A stretch of 64,000 bases of DNA, from the NCBI GenBank assembly GCA_964420995.1, contig CAYQUX010000014.1:54913-118912 (forward strand). The letters run 5' to 3'. Of the stretch, positions 51,159 to 59,198 are shown in pieces (the first letter of the stretch is position 1; the number at the start of each line of letters is the position of its first letter). This DNA is from Leptolinea sp964420995. Its GTDB lineage: Bacteria > Chloroflexota > Anaerolineae > Anaerolineales > Anaerolineaceae. Position numbers and translations under genes: made by a program. The notes below the pieces were generated by a model. It had not been told where the DNA came from. It was given only the letters and a program-made list of their open reading frames with translations, and made no database searches.

Positions 51159-52280
51159 ATGGCACAACGCGATTACTACGAAATTTTAGGCATTCCCCGA
51201 ACGGCGACAGCGGACGATATCAAGTCCGCTTTTCGCCGTCTGGCGCGAGAATATCACCCTGACGTTAACAAATCGTCGGATGCCGAAGAGAAATTCAAAG
51301 AACTCAATGAAGCTTATGCCGTGTTGTCCGACCCGGAAAAGCGCGCCGCTTTTGACCGCTACGGGTTTGCCGGTGTGAACAATATGGGCGGCATGCCTGA
51401 TTTCACGAATGTCGGGCTGGATGAGATTTTTGAAGAATTCTTCGGGTTTGGCGGACTGGGCGGAAGCCAACGCCGCCGGCGTAATACGCCTCGGCGGGGC
51501 GCCGACCTCAGCTACACACTGCAAATGACCTTTGAAGAGGCCTTCCATGGTGCAGAAAAAGAAGTCGAGATCACCCGCGACGAGCCATGTTCCGTCTGCA
51601 AAGGCAGCGGGGCTGAACCGGGCACATCACCCGTCAAATGTTCCACCTGCGGCGGCAAAGGTGAAGTACGCCAGATGCGCCAGACTTTCATTGGCTCAAT
51701 GGTACAGGTGACCACCTGCCCGACCTGCAACGGCACCGGTGAGGTGATCAATTCACCCTGCCATGCCTGCCGCGGACATGGATTTGAACGCAAGAAATCC
51801 AAGAAGGTCGTCAACGTCCCCGGCGGCGTGGATAACGGCACGCAAATCCGCCTGGCGGGCGAAGGCCAACCCGGCGCTTTTGGAGGACCAAACGGCAACC
51901 TGTACTTTGAGGTGCAGGTCAAGCCGCACCAGTTCTTCCGTCGCAAGGGAGATGATATTTATCTGGATTACAGCATCAATATTGCCCAGGCAGCCCTTGG
52001 TTATGAGGCGGAAGTGCCGGTGATTGACGGCAAGGCGAAATTGAATATCCCCATGGGCACCCAGCCCGGCAAGGTCTTTACCCTCAAAGGGAAAGGTATG
52101 CCCCGCCTGCGTGGTATGGGGCGCGGTGATCAACATGTGGTGGTTACCGTTGAAGTACCCACCCGGTTGAACGTTGAGCAAAGAAAAGCGTTTGAAGAAT
52201 TGAGCCGGGTGCTTGGAAACGAAGCCAAACCAACCGAACGTGGCTTTTTGGATTACCTTAAGGAGGTTCTGGGTGGCTGA
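51159..52280 (+). CDS. dnaJ: chaperone DnaJ (Hsp40)
   Basis: A 373-residue type I DnaJ. It has a J domain (YYEILGIPRTATADDIKSAF, with HPD at residues about 33-35), a short Gly-rich stretch (FGFGGLGGS), a zinc-finger region with four Cys-x-x-Cys-type repeats (CSVCKGSGAEPG, CSTCGGKG, CPTCNGTG, CHACRGHG), and C-terminal substrate domains. It overlaps the prmA GTG start by 8 bases. It is cotranscribed with dnaK. Confidence 0.97.
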   Translation: MAQRDYYEILGIPRTATADDIKSAFRRLAREYHPDVNKSSDAEEKFKELNEAYAVLSDPEKRAAFDRYGFAGVNNMGGMPDFTNVGLDEIFEEFFGFGGLGGSQRRRRNTPRRGADLSYTLQMTFEEAFHGAEKEVEITRDEPCSVCKGSGAEPGTSPVKCSTCGGKGEVRQMRQTFIGSMVQVTTCPTCNGTGEVINSPCHACRGHGFERKKSKKVVNVPGGVDNGTQIRLAGEGQPGAFGGPNGNLYFEVQVKPHQFFRRKGDDIYLDYSINIAQAALGYEAEVPVIDGKAKLNIPMGTQPGKVFTLKGKGMPRLRGMGRGDQHVVVTVEVPTRLNVEQRKAFEELSRVLGNEAKPTERGFLDYLKEVLGG

Positions 52281-53187
52281 TCCCCGTTGGCTGGAAGTAT
52301 CCCTCACCGGTAATGGTGAGATAGTAGAAGCCGTCAGTGAAGTGCTGGGGCGGTTCGTTACCGGTGGTGTAGTGACGGAATCGGGCGTGGAATATAACGA
52401 TGCCGAAGATGAAGGCACACCAGTTGGCCCGGTTCGTATCTATGGATTCATCGCTGTGGATGAGAATTTGGAAAACACGCGGCGTAATCTTGAAGAAGCC
52501 CTGTGGCACATGGGGCAGATCCAACCTCTACCGCCGCTTGAGTTCCGTTACATCAACGACGAAAACTGGATGGCTGCCTGGAAAGAACATTACAAGCCCA
52601 TTCCCATTGGGAAAAAGCTGCTGGTGCTGCCCGCCTGGCTGCCCAATACCTACCCTGATCGTATTGCCGTGCGGATTGACCCGAGCATGGCGTTTGGCAC
52701 GGGTACCCACCCCACCACCCGGCTGTGCATGCAGGCCATTGAAGCCTATCAGGAACCGGGAAAGACGGTCATCGATGTGGGCTGCGGTTCCGGCATCCTC
52801 TCGATCACAGCCGCCCTGCTGGGTTCCGGCGAGATACTGGCCGTGGATATTGACAACGCGTCTGTGATATCGACGAAAGAGAACGCGCAAGCCAATGGTG
52901 TGCTGGAAAAGATCGAGACCGGTCTTGGATCGGTGAAAGAGGTGAAAAGCGGGCTGTATTCGCGCAAAAAAGCCCCGCTGGTTGTAGCCAATATTCTGGC
53001 GCCGGTGATCATCCGCCTGTTTGAAGCCGGCCTGGCAGACCTGCTGGCTGAAGGCGGCACGATGATCTTATCGGGCATTTTGGCCGAACAAGCCGATGGC
53101 GTTGAAGCCGCGGCTGTTGCGCGTGGATTGCATCCCGTGGAACGCCTGCAGATTGACGACTGGGTGGCGCAGATATTCAAGTCATAA
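52273..53187 (+). CDS. prmA: ribosomal protein L11 methyltransferase
   Basis: A 304-residue SAM methyltransferase that trimethylates L11 lysines. The N-terminal substrate domain starts VADPRWLEVSL and the catalytic part contains DPSMAFGTGTHPTTRLC, the SAM motif VIDVGCGSGILSITAALLG and VVANILAPVI. The GTG start at 52273 has AGGAGG 6 bases upstream and overlaps dnaJ; a longer in-frame ATG lies deep inside dnaJ and is rejected. It ends the heat-shock run. Confidence 0.94.
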   Translation: MADPRWLEVSLTGNGEIVEAVSEVLGRFVTGGVVTESGVEYNDAEDEGTPVGPVRIYGFIAVDENLENTRRNLEEALWHMGQIQPLPPLEFRYINDENWMAAWKEHYKPIPIGKKLLVLPAWLPNTYPDRIAVRIDPSMAFGTGTHPTTRLCMQAIEAYQEPGKTVIDVGCGSGILSITAALLGSGEILAVDIDNASVISTKENAQANGVLEKIETGLGSVKEVKSGLYSRKKAPLVVANILAPVIIRLFEAGLADLLAEGGTMILSGILAEQADGVEAAAVARGLHPVERLQIDDWVAQIFKS

Positions 53188-53194
53188 ATTATCA

Positions 53195-53225
53195 CCTTGA
53201 CCCATCTCAAAGAGATGGGTCAAGG
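53195..53225 (+). terminator. terminator after prmA
   Basis: CCTTGACCCATCTC pairs with GAGATGGGTCAAGG over 14 perfect base pairs, with an AAA loop. No T run follows. Confidence 0.65.
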
Positions 53226-53342
53226 CTTGAATCGGGGGTAATTGCCAGGGCAGAAAACCTCTCAAGCAATAACCAGATACCCCCTCCAACCTCCCCCATT
53301 TTCAAAAAGCGAAAATGGAGGAGACACTGGACTTGTAAACAA

Positions 53343-53380
53343 GAAAAAACCCTTAGGGTCTTAAAGACCCTAAGGGTTTG
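53343..53380. repeat. palindromic terminator repeat, copy 3
   Basis: AAAACCCTTAGGGTCTT and AAGACCCTAAGGGTTT form a stem around a short A spacer. It lies in the 872-base gene-free stretch 53188-54059. Confidence 0.8.
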
Positions 53381-53574
53381 CTTATAAATAAATCCCGAAT
53401 TTGAGATAGTTTCCACCTGAAATTGAGAACCATTCAAAAAGCACCTTCCCCCAATCCCAAACGCGGGATTAAGGGAAGGCCGGGATGGGGGCTTCCGGCT
53501 CGGCGGATTAGACTCAATTCAGTCTCTTACATTTCAAAACCCGAAAATAGAAGAGACCCAGGATCCATATTCAA

Positions 53575-53614
53575 GACTAAACCCTTAGGGTCTTAAAGAC
53601 CCTAAGGGTTTGTT
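53575..53614. repeat. palindromic terminator repeat, copy 4
   Basis: The same stem as copy 3, with ACTAAACCCTTAGGG on the left. Found within the 319-bp array. Confidence 0.8.
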
Positions 53615-53893
53615 TTTTTAATGAATCCCGCCTCGTAGATTGGGCGAAGGCCGAGATGGGGGCTTCTGCCTCGTCAGAAAAGACTCTATCCAGCCTCATA
53701 CATTTCAAAGTTAATAAAATAGTCATGTGACACGCCTTGTTATTAAAACCAGTCGAAAGTCACCTTCCCCCAATCCCAAACGCGGGATTGGGAGAAGGCC
53801 GGGATGGGGGATTCTGACTCGGTGGATTACACTCTATCCAGCCTCATTCATTTCAAAACCCGAAAATAGAAGAGACCCAGGATCCATATTCAA

Positions 53894-53933
53894 GACTAAA
53901 CCCTTAGGGTCTTAAAGACCCTAAGGGTTTGCT
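53894..53933. repeat. palindromic terminator repeat, copy 5
   Basis: An exact further copy of the stem, 319 bases after copy 4. Confidence 0.8.
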
Positions 53934-54024
53934 TTTTAATGAATCCCGCCTTGTGGATTGGGCGAAGGCCGGGATGGGGAGTTTTATTTCATCCCGAACA
54001 TGCTTGAGAACCCCTGCAATTTTC

Positions 54025-54053
54025 TTGAGGTATTCTCCGCTTCCCCGTATAAT
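54025..54053 (+). promoter_or_regulatory. promoter of the DUF2905 gene (leaderless)
   Basis: TTGAGG, 17 bases and TATAAT (54048-54053). The ATG at 54060 is 6 bases after the -10 box, so the message is probably leaderless, as for the HD gene at 15790. Confidence 0.6.
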
Positions 54054-54059
54054 TCATCC

Positions 54060-54290
54060 ATGTTTGACTTTCTGCAGGCTGGCCGCTGGATCATGTTCGC
54101 CGGCATCAGTTTAATCGTGATCGGGGGAGTGGTCTATTTACTCGGCAAGCTCGGCGGCTTCTCAAACCTTCCGGGTACCCTGCGGTATGAAGGCAACGGG
54201 ATCACCTGCGTCTTCCCCCTGCTGGCAAGCATCCTTCTCAGCGTTATATTAACTCTGGTCCTAAATCTCCTGGCCCGTATTATAAAATGA
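54060..54290 (+). CDS. DUF2905 family small membrane protein
   Basis: A 76-residue protein with two membrane helices: MFAGISLIVIGGVVYLLGKL and CVFPLLASILLSVILTLVLNLLARII. A GxLPGTLRYEGNG-like loop lies between them (FSNLPGTLRYEGNG), diagnostic of DUF2905. Function is unknown. The start at 54060 fits the family N-terminus; an upstream in-frame ATG would include unrelated residues. It is convergent with thrB, 6 bases apart. Confidence 0.85.
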   Translation: MFDFLQAGRWIMFAGISLIVIGGVVYLLGKLGGFSNLPGTLRYEGNGITCVFPLLASILLSVILTLVLNLLARIIK

Positions 54291-54296
54291 CCCGGC

Positions 54297-55211
54297 CTAA
54301 GACCGGGTTACCTGAGCGCCGCGATTGATCATTTCAAGGTGAAACACCCTGAAAAGCATATTCTTTTCTTCAAAACAACGACTCATGGCTTCTGTAGTTT
54401 TGTCTTCATTATCGGGCATGAAAGCGATTACGCTTGGCCCCGCGCCAGATAACGCGCCGGCAGCACCGCTCTGGTTGGCCGCCTGAACAGCTTCGAATGA
54501 ACCGGGGATCAATGGAAGCCGGTATGGCTGATGGATACGATCCTCCAGACCCTCGCGAAGCAAATCCACGTCACCCAAACGCAACCCTTCGAGTATGGCG
54601 GGAATTCGTGAGATGTTGAATACCGCGTCCGCCATGGGGACAGTTTTTGGCAGAGCCTTTCGTGTGGTGTGCGTGGGCAGGTCAAGATTTGGCAGGACAA
54701 CCACGGCATTATCCGGTTCAATATCAAACAACTGTGTTTTGTAGCGGCCGGCAACCTTACGTACCGCCACCAGGCCACCGTAAATAGCCGCGGCCACATT
54801 ATCCGCGTGGCCTTCCAGCCCGGCGGAGATTTGCAGCCAGGTGTCCTTATTCTCGCAATCAGGGTCCAAAACTGTAGCAGCGATCACTCCAATCAACACA
54901 GCGGTCGCGCTGGAACCCAGGCCGGAGCCCAGTGGGATGTGGTTTTCGCAGCGAAAGATCGCTCCGGATGGAGGAGTGATCTTCAAGGTTTTCAATGTGT
55001 GTTCAAATGCCTTAATGATCAGGTTGTCCGCGTTTTCAGGAAGAATCCCCTCGCCTTCGCCGCTGATACGCACATGGTATCCTTTTCCTCCGATCTCCAC
55101 ATGCGCCTGATTCCATAGATTGAAGGCCACAGCGAGGCAATCAAAACCGGCGCCCAGGTTGGCGCTGGTAGCCGGAACGCGAATGTCAAAAGAAAGTGGT
55201 TGTTGGCCCAT
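54297..55211 (-). CDS. thrB: homoserine kinase
   Basis: A 304-residue GHMP kinase phosphorylating homoserine. The N-terminal VRVPATSANLGAGFDCLAVAF, the phosphate loop HIPLGSGLGSSATAVLIGV and the C-terminal SGAGPSVIAFMP motif are intact. It is translationally coupled to thrC by a 1-base overlap (TAATG). The stop is 6 bases from the convergent DUF2905 gene. Confidence 0.95.
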   Translation of the reverse strand: MGQQPLSFDIRVPATSANLGAGFDCLAVAFNLWNQAHVEIGGKGYHVRISGEGEGILPENADNLIIKAFEHTLKTLKITPPSGAIFRCENHIPLGSGLGSSATAVLIGVIAATVLDPDCENKDTWLQISAGLEGHADNVAAAIYGGLVAVRKVAGRYKTQLFDIEPDNAVVVLPNLDLPTHTTRKALPKTVPMADAVFNISRIPAILEGLRLGDVDLLREGLEDRIHQPYRLPLIPGSFEAVQAANQSGAAGALSGAGPSVIAFMPDNEDKTTEAMSRCFEEKNMLFRVFHLEMINRGAQVTRS

Positions 55212-56269
55212 TAATTCTCCCCCATGATGGCGGCTTCAAGTGCGTCGGCTCTGGCGGGAATTAGTCGTGGGGCGGGCATGCTGGAAGCAATGATGTCGGG
55301 GTCCTTCATCCCGTGACCGGTACATACTATGCTGATGCGCTTTCCATCGGCATTGAATTTTCCGGCTTTAACTTCGTTGAGAAGCCCGGCCAGGCCGGCG
55401 GCTGAAGCTGGTTCCACCCAGACTCCGTTGGCGGCCAGCTTGCGCTGCGCTGCCAGTATATCGTCATCTGACACGGCGATGATTCGCCCGCCGGATTGTT
55501 CGGCTGCTTCCAACGCCTGCTCTCCGCGAGCCGGTTTACCAATGCGGATCGCTGTGGCTATCGTTTCAGGGTGTTCCACCGGGTGACCCAGCACCAACGG
55601 GGCGGAACCTTCGGCCTGCACTCCCAGAATGTGCGGTTTGGGGATGCCTTTCAGTTCGTTGTATTCTTTGAATCCCATCCAGTAGGCGGAAATATTTCCG
55701 GCATTTCCCACCGGCAGACACAGCCAGTCGGGCGAAAAACCAAGTTCATCACAAATTTCAAAGGCGGCGGTCTTCTGACCCTCCAGCCGGTAGGGGTTGA
55801 GTGAGTTAACCAGTGCGATCGGCGTGCGGTTGGATATTTCGACGACCAGGGTGAGCGCGTCATCAAATGAACCATCAATCTGAAAAACATCCGCGCCGTA
55901 AGCCACCGCGCCGGCCAGCTTGCCGGTGGCCACTTTCCCTTTGGGGATCAACACAATGGCACGCAGCCCGCTGCGAGCGGCGTACGCCGCGGCTGAGGCT
56001 GCTGTATTGCCAGTGGACGCGCAAATCACCGCTTTGGCGCCGCGACCCACCGCCTCACTGATGGCGACGGTCATTCCGCGGTCTTTGAACGAACCGGTGG
56101 GATTTAGTCCTTCAAATTTAACCCAAACTTTGCAATTCTTTCCCAATTCATCAGCAATTCGCGGCACCGGGATCAACGGCGTGCTGCCCTCCAATAATGT
56201 GACATTTTGAGTATGCTCAGGAATGTTAAGCAGAGGACGATAGCGGTCAATAACGCCGAGAACAGCCAT
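55211..56269 (-). CDS. thrC: threonine synthase
   Basis: A 352-residue PLP enzyme that makes threonine from phosphohomoserine. The PLP motif is LNPTGSFKDRGMTVAISEAVG (Lys), with STGNTAASAAAYAARSG, and the phosphate loop SGLPVGNAGNISAYWMG-like LPVGNAGNISAYWMG. The length fits the short, Bacillus-like ThrC. A hairpin and a minus-strand TATAAT lie upstream (56292-56327). It starts the two-gene thrCB operon. Confidence 0.95.
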   Translation of the reverse strand: MAVLGVIDRYRPLLNIPEHTQNVTLLEGSTPLIPVPRIADELGKNCKVWVKFEGLNPTGSFKDRGMTVAISEAVGRGAKAVICASTGNTAASAAAYAARSGLRAIVLIPKGKVATGKLAGAVAYGADVFQIDGSFDDALTLVVEISNRTPIALVNSLNPYRLEGQKTAAFEICDELGFSPDWLCLPVGNAGNISAYWMGFKEYNELKGIPKPHILGVQAEGSAPLVLGHPVEHPETIATAIRIGKPARGEQALEAAEQSGGRIIAVSDDDILAAQRKLAANGVWVEPASAAGLAGLLNEVKAGKFNADGKRISIVCTGHGMKDPDIIASSMPAPRLIPARADALEAAIMGEN

Positions 56270-56291
56270 GTGAGACTCCCGTATACAAAAA

Positions 56292-56316
56292 TTCCGGAGG
56301 GGGTATCCCTCCGGAA
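56292..56316 (-). terminator. terminator or leader hairpin between OsmC and thrC
   Basis: TTCCGGAGGG (56292-56301) and CCCTCCGGAA (56307-56316) form a perfect 10-bp stem; on the minus strand it is followed by TTTTTG. It may end the OsmC transcript. A minus-strand TATAAT at 56322-56327 could start thrC transcription just ahead of it, so attenuation is possible. Confidence 0.6.
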
Positions 56317-56338
56317 CCTAATTATAAACCCAACTCAC

Positions 56339-56749
56339 CTACACCTCAGGGAGGATTTCAAAAGACGTGGTGATCTCAGCCACTCCACTCACGGTTGAAG
56401 CCACAGAACAATACTTCTTGTGCGAAAGTTCGATCGCCTGCGCAATGTCTTTTTCCTGGATCCCTTTTCCGCGGACTTTGTAAGACATGTGTATCTTCCG
56501 GAAAGTCCACGGGGGATCCGCATCCTGCTCCCCGGTGGTGCTGACCTCAAGAAAATCAAGCGGAGTACGTTTCTTGGCCATGATATCCACCACATCCACC
56601 GAGCTGCAGGAGGATACCGCCACCAGCAGTAACTCGGACGGTTTCATGCCTACACCTTCATCTGTTGTGGATAGAACCACCGAGTGATTGGTCGAATCAA
56701 TACCCACGAATTGCTTTCCACCGATCCATTTGACTTTTGTTGTACCCAT
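56339..56749 (-). CDS. OsmC/Ohr-family protein
   Basis: A 136-residue OsmC-fold protein. The conserved Cys pair is visible: the first in LLLVAVSSCSSVDVVDIMAKKR and the second in SHKKYCSVASTVSGVAEI. OsmC-type proteins reduce organic hydroperoxides with these thiols, or act on related substrates. It lies alone, upstream of thrC and divergent from lexA. Confidence 0.9.
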   Translation of the reverse strand: MGTTKVKWIGGKQFVGIDSTNHSVVLSTTDEGVGMKPSELLLVAVSSCSSVDVVDIMAKKRTPLDFLEVSTTGEQDADPPWTFRKIHMSYKVRGKGIQEKDIAQAIELSHKKYCSVASTVSGVAEITTSFEILPEV

Positions 56750-56873
56750 CCATCTACTCCTCAGTAGTTTTTTCTATAATACAATATTTTCATCGGGCCC
56801 GGCGAACCATATACATCTTCTTTTGAAGAATAAATAATGACAATTCTGTAAGTACGTAGTACATATTTACTAC

Positions 56874-56903
56874 TTGACAGTTGAACGATTGTTCTGGTAT
56901 AGT
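56874..56903 (+). promoter_or_regulatory. lexA promoter with embedded SOS box
   Basis: TTGACA (56874-56879), 18 bases, TATAGT (56898-56903), with TGG before the -10. The SOS box GAACGATTGTTC (56883-56894; GAAC-N4-GTTC, Bacillus type) lies between the boxes. LexA would repress its own gene. Confidence 0.85.
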
Positions 56904-56936
56904 ATTTCTATATGGTTTTATCAGGAGGAATGTACT

Positions 56937-57671
56937 ATGCCAAGAAAGACAGTTGGGCTTAGCGATCGCCACAGGAAGATCATGGAGTTTCTGACGACCT
57001 TCGTGGAAAAGAACAGCTACTCTCCCTCCATCCGTCAAATCGGTGAAAGTATCGGGGTGAAATCCACCTCGCTGGTTGATTATTACCTGAATTATCTTGA
57101 GCAGGAAGGCTACATTGCCCGGGATGGCCGCGTTTCTCGCAGCATCCGCGTGTTCAAACCGATTTATCCTGAAGCCGGCGGACCAGCCTTAAACCCGGAG
57201 ATACTTCACGGGCAAAACCCCGGTATTTCACTTACCGACATTCTACGCATCCCCATCTTTGGGCGTATCGTGGCCAGCGCGCCGCTCCCCATGCCTCCAT
57301 CGGATATGGCCTACTTTGACCCCGAGTCCTCCGTCGAAATTGCCCGCAGCCTGCTGCCAGCCAAGGAAAAGATCAACGAACTGTTTGCCCTGGAAGTGGA
57401 CGGTGACTCAATGATTGACGCCATGGTCAACGACGGCGATATCGTGGTCATGAAACACGCTGTGGATGCCATCAACGGCGACATGGTGGCCGTCTGGCTG
57501 GATGACGAGAACTCCACCACCCTGAAGTATTTCTATAAAGAGAACAACCGTGTGCGTTTGCAGCCCGCCAACCCATCCATGAAACCCATCCTGATCGACA
57601 ATCCTTCTTCATTGCGTATCATGGGCAAGGTGGTCATGGTCATCCGGCAAGTCAAGTCGGTGGCTGTTTAA
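56937..57671 (+). CDS. lexA: LexA repressor
   Basis: A 244-residue SOS repressor. The winged-helix domain (about 1-73) is KIMEFLTTFVEKNSYSPSIRQIGESIGV with YLNYLEQEGYI. The S24 peptidase domain has the nucleophile GDSM (Ser 158) and TLKYF (Lys 197). The self-cleavage site, normally Ala-Gly, reads Ala-Ser (GRIVASAPL, residues 113-114). It is longer than the 200-residue average, with about 25 extra residues in the linker. The ATG at 56937 has AGGAGG upstream; an upstream in-frame ATG overlaps the promoter and SOS box. Confidence 0.93.
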   Translation: MPRKTVGLSDRHRKIMEFLTTFVEKNSYSPSIRQIGESIGVKSTSLVDYYLNYLEQEGYIARDGRVSRSIRVFKPIYPEAGGPALNPEILHGQNPGISLTDILRIPIFGRIVASAPLPMPPSDMAYFDPESSVEIARSLLPAKEKINELFALEVDGDSMIDAMVNDGDIVVMKHAVDAINGDMVAVWLDDENSTTLKYFYKENNRVRLQPANPSMKPILIDNPSSLRIMGKVVMVIRQVKSVAV

Positions 57672-57752
57672 AGGATTGTTGCCAATCCTGTAGCGTAAGA
57701 GAATTTTCACAATAATCTACTGACTTGAAAATAATTCACTAAGAAATAAAAG

Positions 57753-57780
57753 ACCACCAATTCATTGTGGTTTTTTATTT
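57753..57780 (+). terminator. terminator after lexA
   Basis: ACCACCAA pairs with TTGTGGT (one bulged C) around TTCA, followed by TTTTTATTTT. The rest of 57672-57833 is AT-rich and holds no gene. Confidence 0.7.
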
Positions 57781-57833
57781 TATAATTCTCATTCACAACA
57801 TCAAAATCCAAATCACTGCGGGGAGTAATCAAT

Positions 57834-59120
57834 ATGAAACGATGTCATATTCTTTTTGTTCTTTATGTCTTTATTTTGTCCGCATGCTCTCCGGTTTCTA
57901 CTCCGATTTCCACTCCTATTCCCACTTTAACATTCACGCAAACCAGAACTCAGGTAGCTACCAATACCTTAGATCCTACTTCAACTCAAACATCTATACC
58001 AACTGAAGCTGTCACTTCTACTCCAATACCAACATCGACCCCGTCAGTAATCCCACCCAAGATTTACTCGCAAGCAGAAGCCGCAAATGTTGATGTTTCT
58101 TCCATACCAATTATTCCAAATCTGGTGTTCATGACCAAATCTATGCCGATGGCTTTGGGTAGTTCGCGTTGGTATGTTTCAACTAATGAGATATTAGAGA
58201 ACAACATTAAATCGATGATTTGGTCTTTTAGTGTCGATGGAGTTTCTATACCTTTTGAAAACCTTGTTCGTAAGAATGTAACAGGTTTTACTCAAGGAGG
58301 GAACCATCCAGGGTTTAGTTTTTACACTATCCTGGATAATTGGGCTCCAGGAATCCATCATGCACAAAGTGGATGGACTATCGATAAAATCCTAAATGAC
58401 GGTTTTTTCGATTATCAACCGGGTGATAAAAATCATCTTATCGACTCAACAATCTTTTTATTTAATGGTGAAACGAAAGAGAAGGATTATAAAAAATGGC
58501 CTATTGTTTATCAAGAGGATTTTGAAAATGGTGGGGGATATTTGACTTCATGGAAATTGGGCAACGACAATGATGATAGTATATGCGAAACCCGGGATGG
58601 GAAATTGGTTTGTTCCATCAGTAATGTTGTTTCCAGATTGACAAGATCAAAACCACTAGGTTTTATCTCATCAGATAAGTATTATCTCTCTATCGATACA
58701 GATATTAAAGATATGAGTGATGGAAATAGTCCGTGCTTTGGATTTTCATTCAATCAAAATAAAAATGTAATTTCTGATTACCCTACTAATTTTGCTGGAA
58801 TTTGCAATATACAAGGAAAACCAGCCTTATCTATGACTGAAATTAAAACTCCTGCAATAGGTAAAGCTAATGATTTCATTCTTCATGAGGATTGGAAAAA
58901 AATTAGTAACTTCAGTTTGCTGGTAAACGGTAGAAATGTTCAATATTTTATTAACGAGAAAGAAGTTCAAGAGAAATACATACCGGGAATTGCGCCAGGA
59001 AGAACCGTGGGACTGTATGTTGAATATCTGCCTGGCAGTTCCATGCATTTTAATCTAGATAATCTCACGCTGGCGATGCCGGTAAATTTGTCAGATCTTA
59101 AAGTGACACCCACCCCATAA
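57834..59120 (+). CDS. lipoprotein of unknown function with Thr/Pro-rich linker; AT-rich
   Basis: A 428-residue lipoprotein: signal MKRCHILFVLYVFILSACS with lipobox LSAC, then about 55 residues of PTxT/STP repeats, then about 340 residues not recognised. Strands such as YYLSIDTDIKDMSDG, SNFSLLVNGRNVQYFINEKE and FNLDNLTLAMP recall a concanavalin-type beta sandwich. The coding sequence is visibly AT-rich and prefers A/T third positions, unlike the GC-rich ribosomal and lexA genes on each side. This suggests recent transfer. It ends 28 bases before the ribosomal terminator. Confidence 0.7.
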   Translation: MKRCHILFVLYVFILSACSPVSTPISTPIPTLTFTQTRTQVATNTLDPTSTQTSIPTEAVTSTPIPTSTPSVIPPKIYSQAEAANVDVSSIPIIPNLVFMTKSMPMALGSSRWYVSTNEILENNIKSMIWSFSVDGVSIPFENLVRKNVTGFTQGGNHPGFSFYTILDNWAPGIHHAQSGWTIDKILNDGFFDYQPGDKNHLIDSTIFLFNGETKEKDYKKWPIVYQEDFENGGGYLTSWKLGNDNDDSICETRDGKLVCSISNVVSRLTRSKPLGFISSDKYYLSIDTDIKDMSDGNSPCFGFSFNQNKNVISDYPTNFAGICNIQGKPALSMTEIKTPAIGKANDFILHEDWKKISNFSLLVNGRNVQYFINEKEVQEKYIPGIAPGRTVGLYVEYLPGSSMHFNLDNLTLAMPVNLSDLKVTPTP

Positions 59121-59140
59121 TTATTTTTAACGTAGTAAAC

Positions 59141-59178
59141 ATAAAAAACAGGTTGCCATTTGAATGTGGCAACCTGTT
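59141..59178 (-). terminator. terminator after rplL
   Basis: ACAGGTTGCCA (59148-59158) and TGGCAACCTGT (59167-59177) form an 11-bp stem; on the minus strand it is followed by TTTTTTTATG. It ends the ribosomal operon. Confidence 0.88.
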
Positions 59179-59198
59179 ATCTTGTGCGTGTTCAGCCC

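Larger units (their letters stand above)
53442..54000. repeat. 319-bp direct repeat array in intergenic region
   Basis: CACCTTCCCCCAATCCC occurs at 53442 and 53761, and ATTTCAAAACCCGAAAATAG at 53531 and 53850, each 319 bases apart. Each unit carries a CCCAATCCC/GGGATTGGG hairpin, a GAAGAGACCCAGGATCC block and a palindromic terminator. A third, incomplete GATTGGGCGAAGGCC block follows at 53639 and 53956. No ORF is supported. Confidence 0.8.

Noticed and set aside
53343..53933. A CRISPR array, considered because three similar palindromes are spaced in one region
   Set aside because: Spacing is irregular (about 232 and 319 bp), the intervening sequence is itself repeated, and no cas gene is present.
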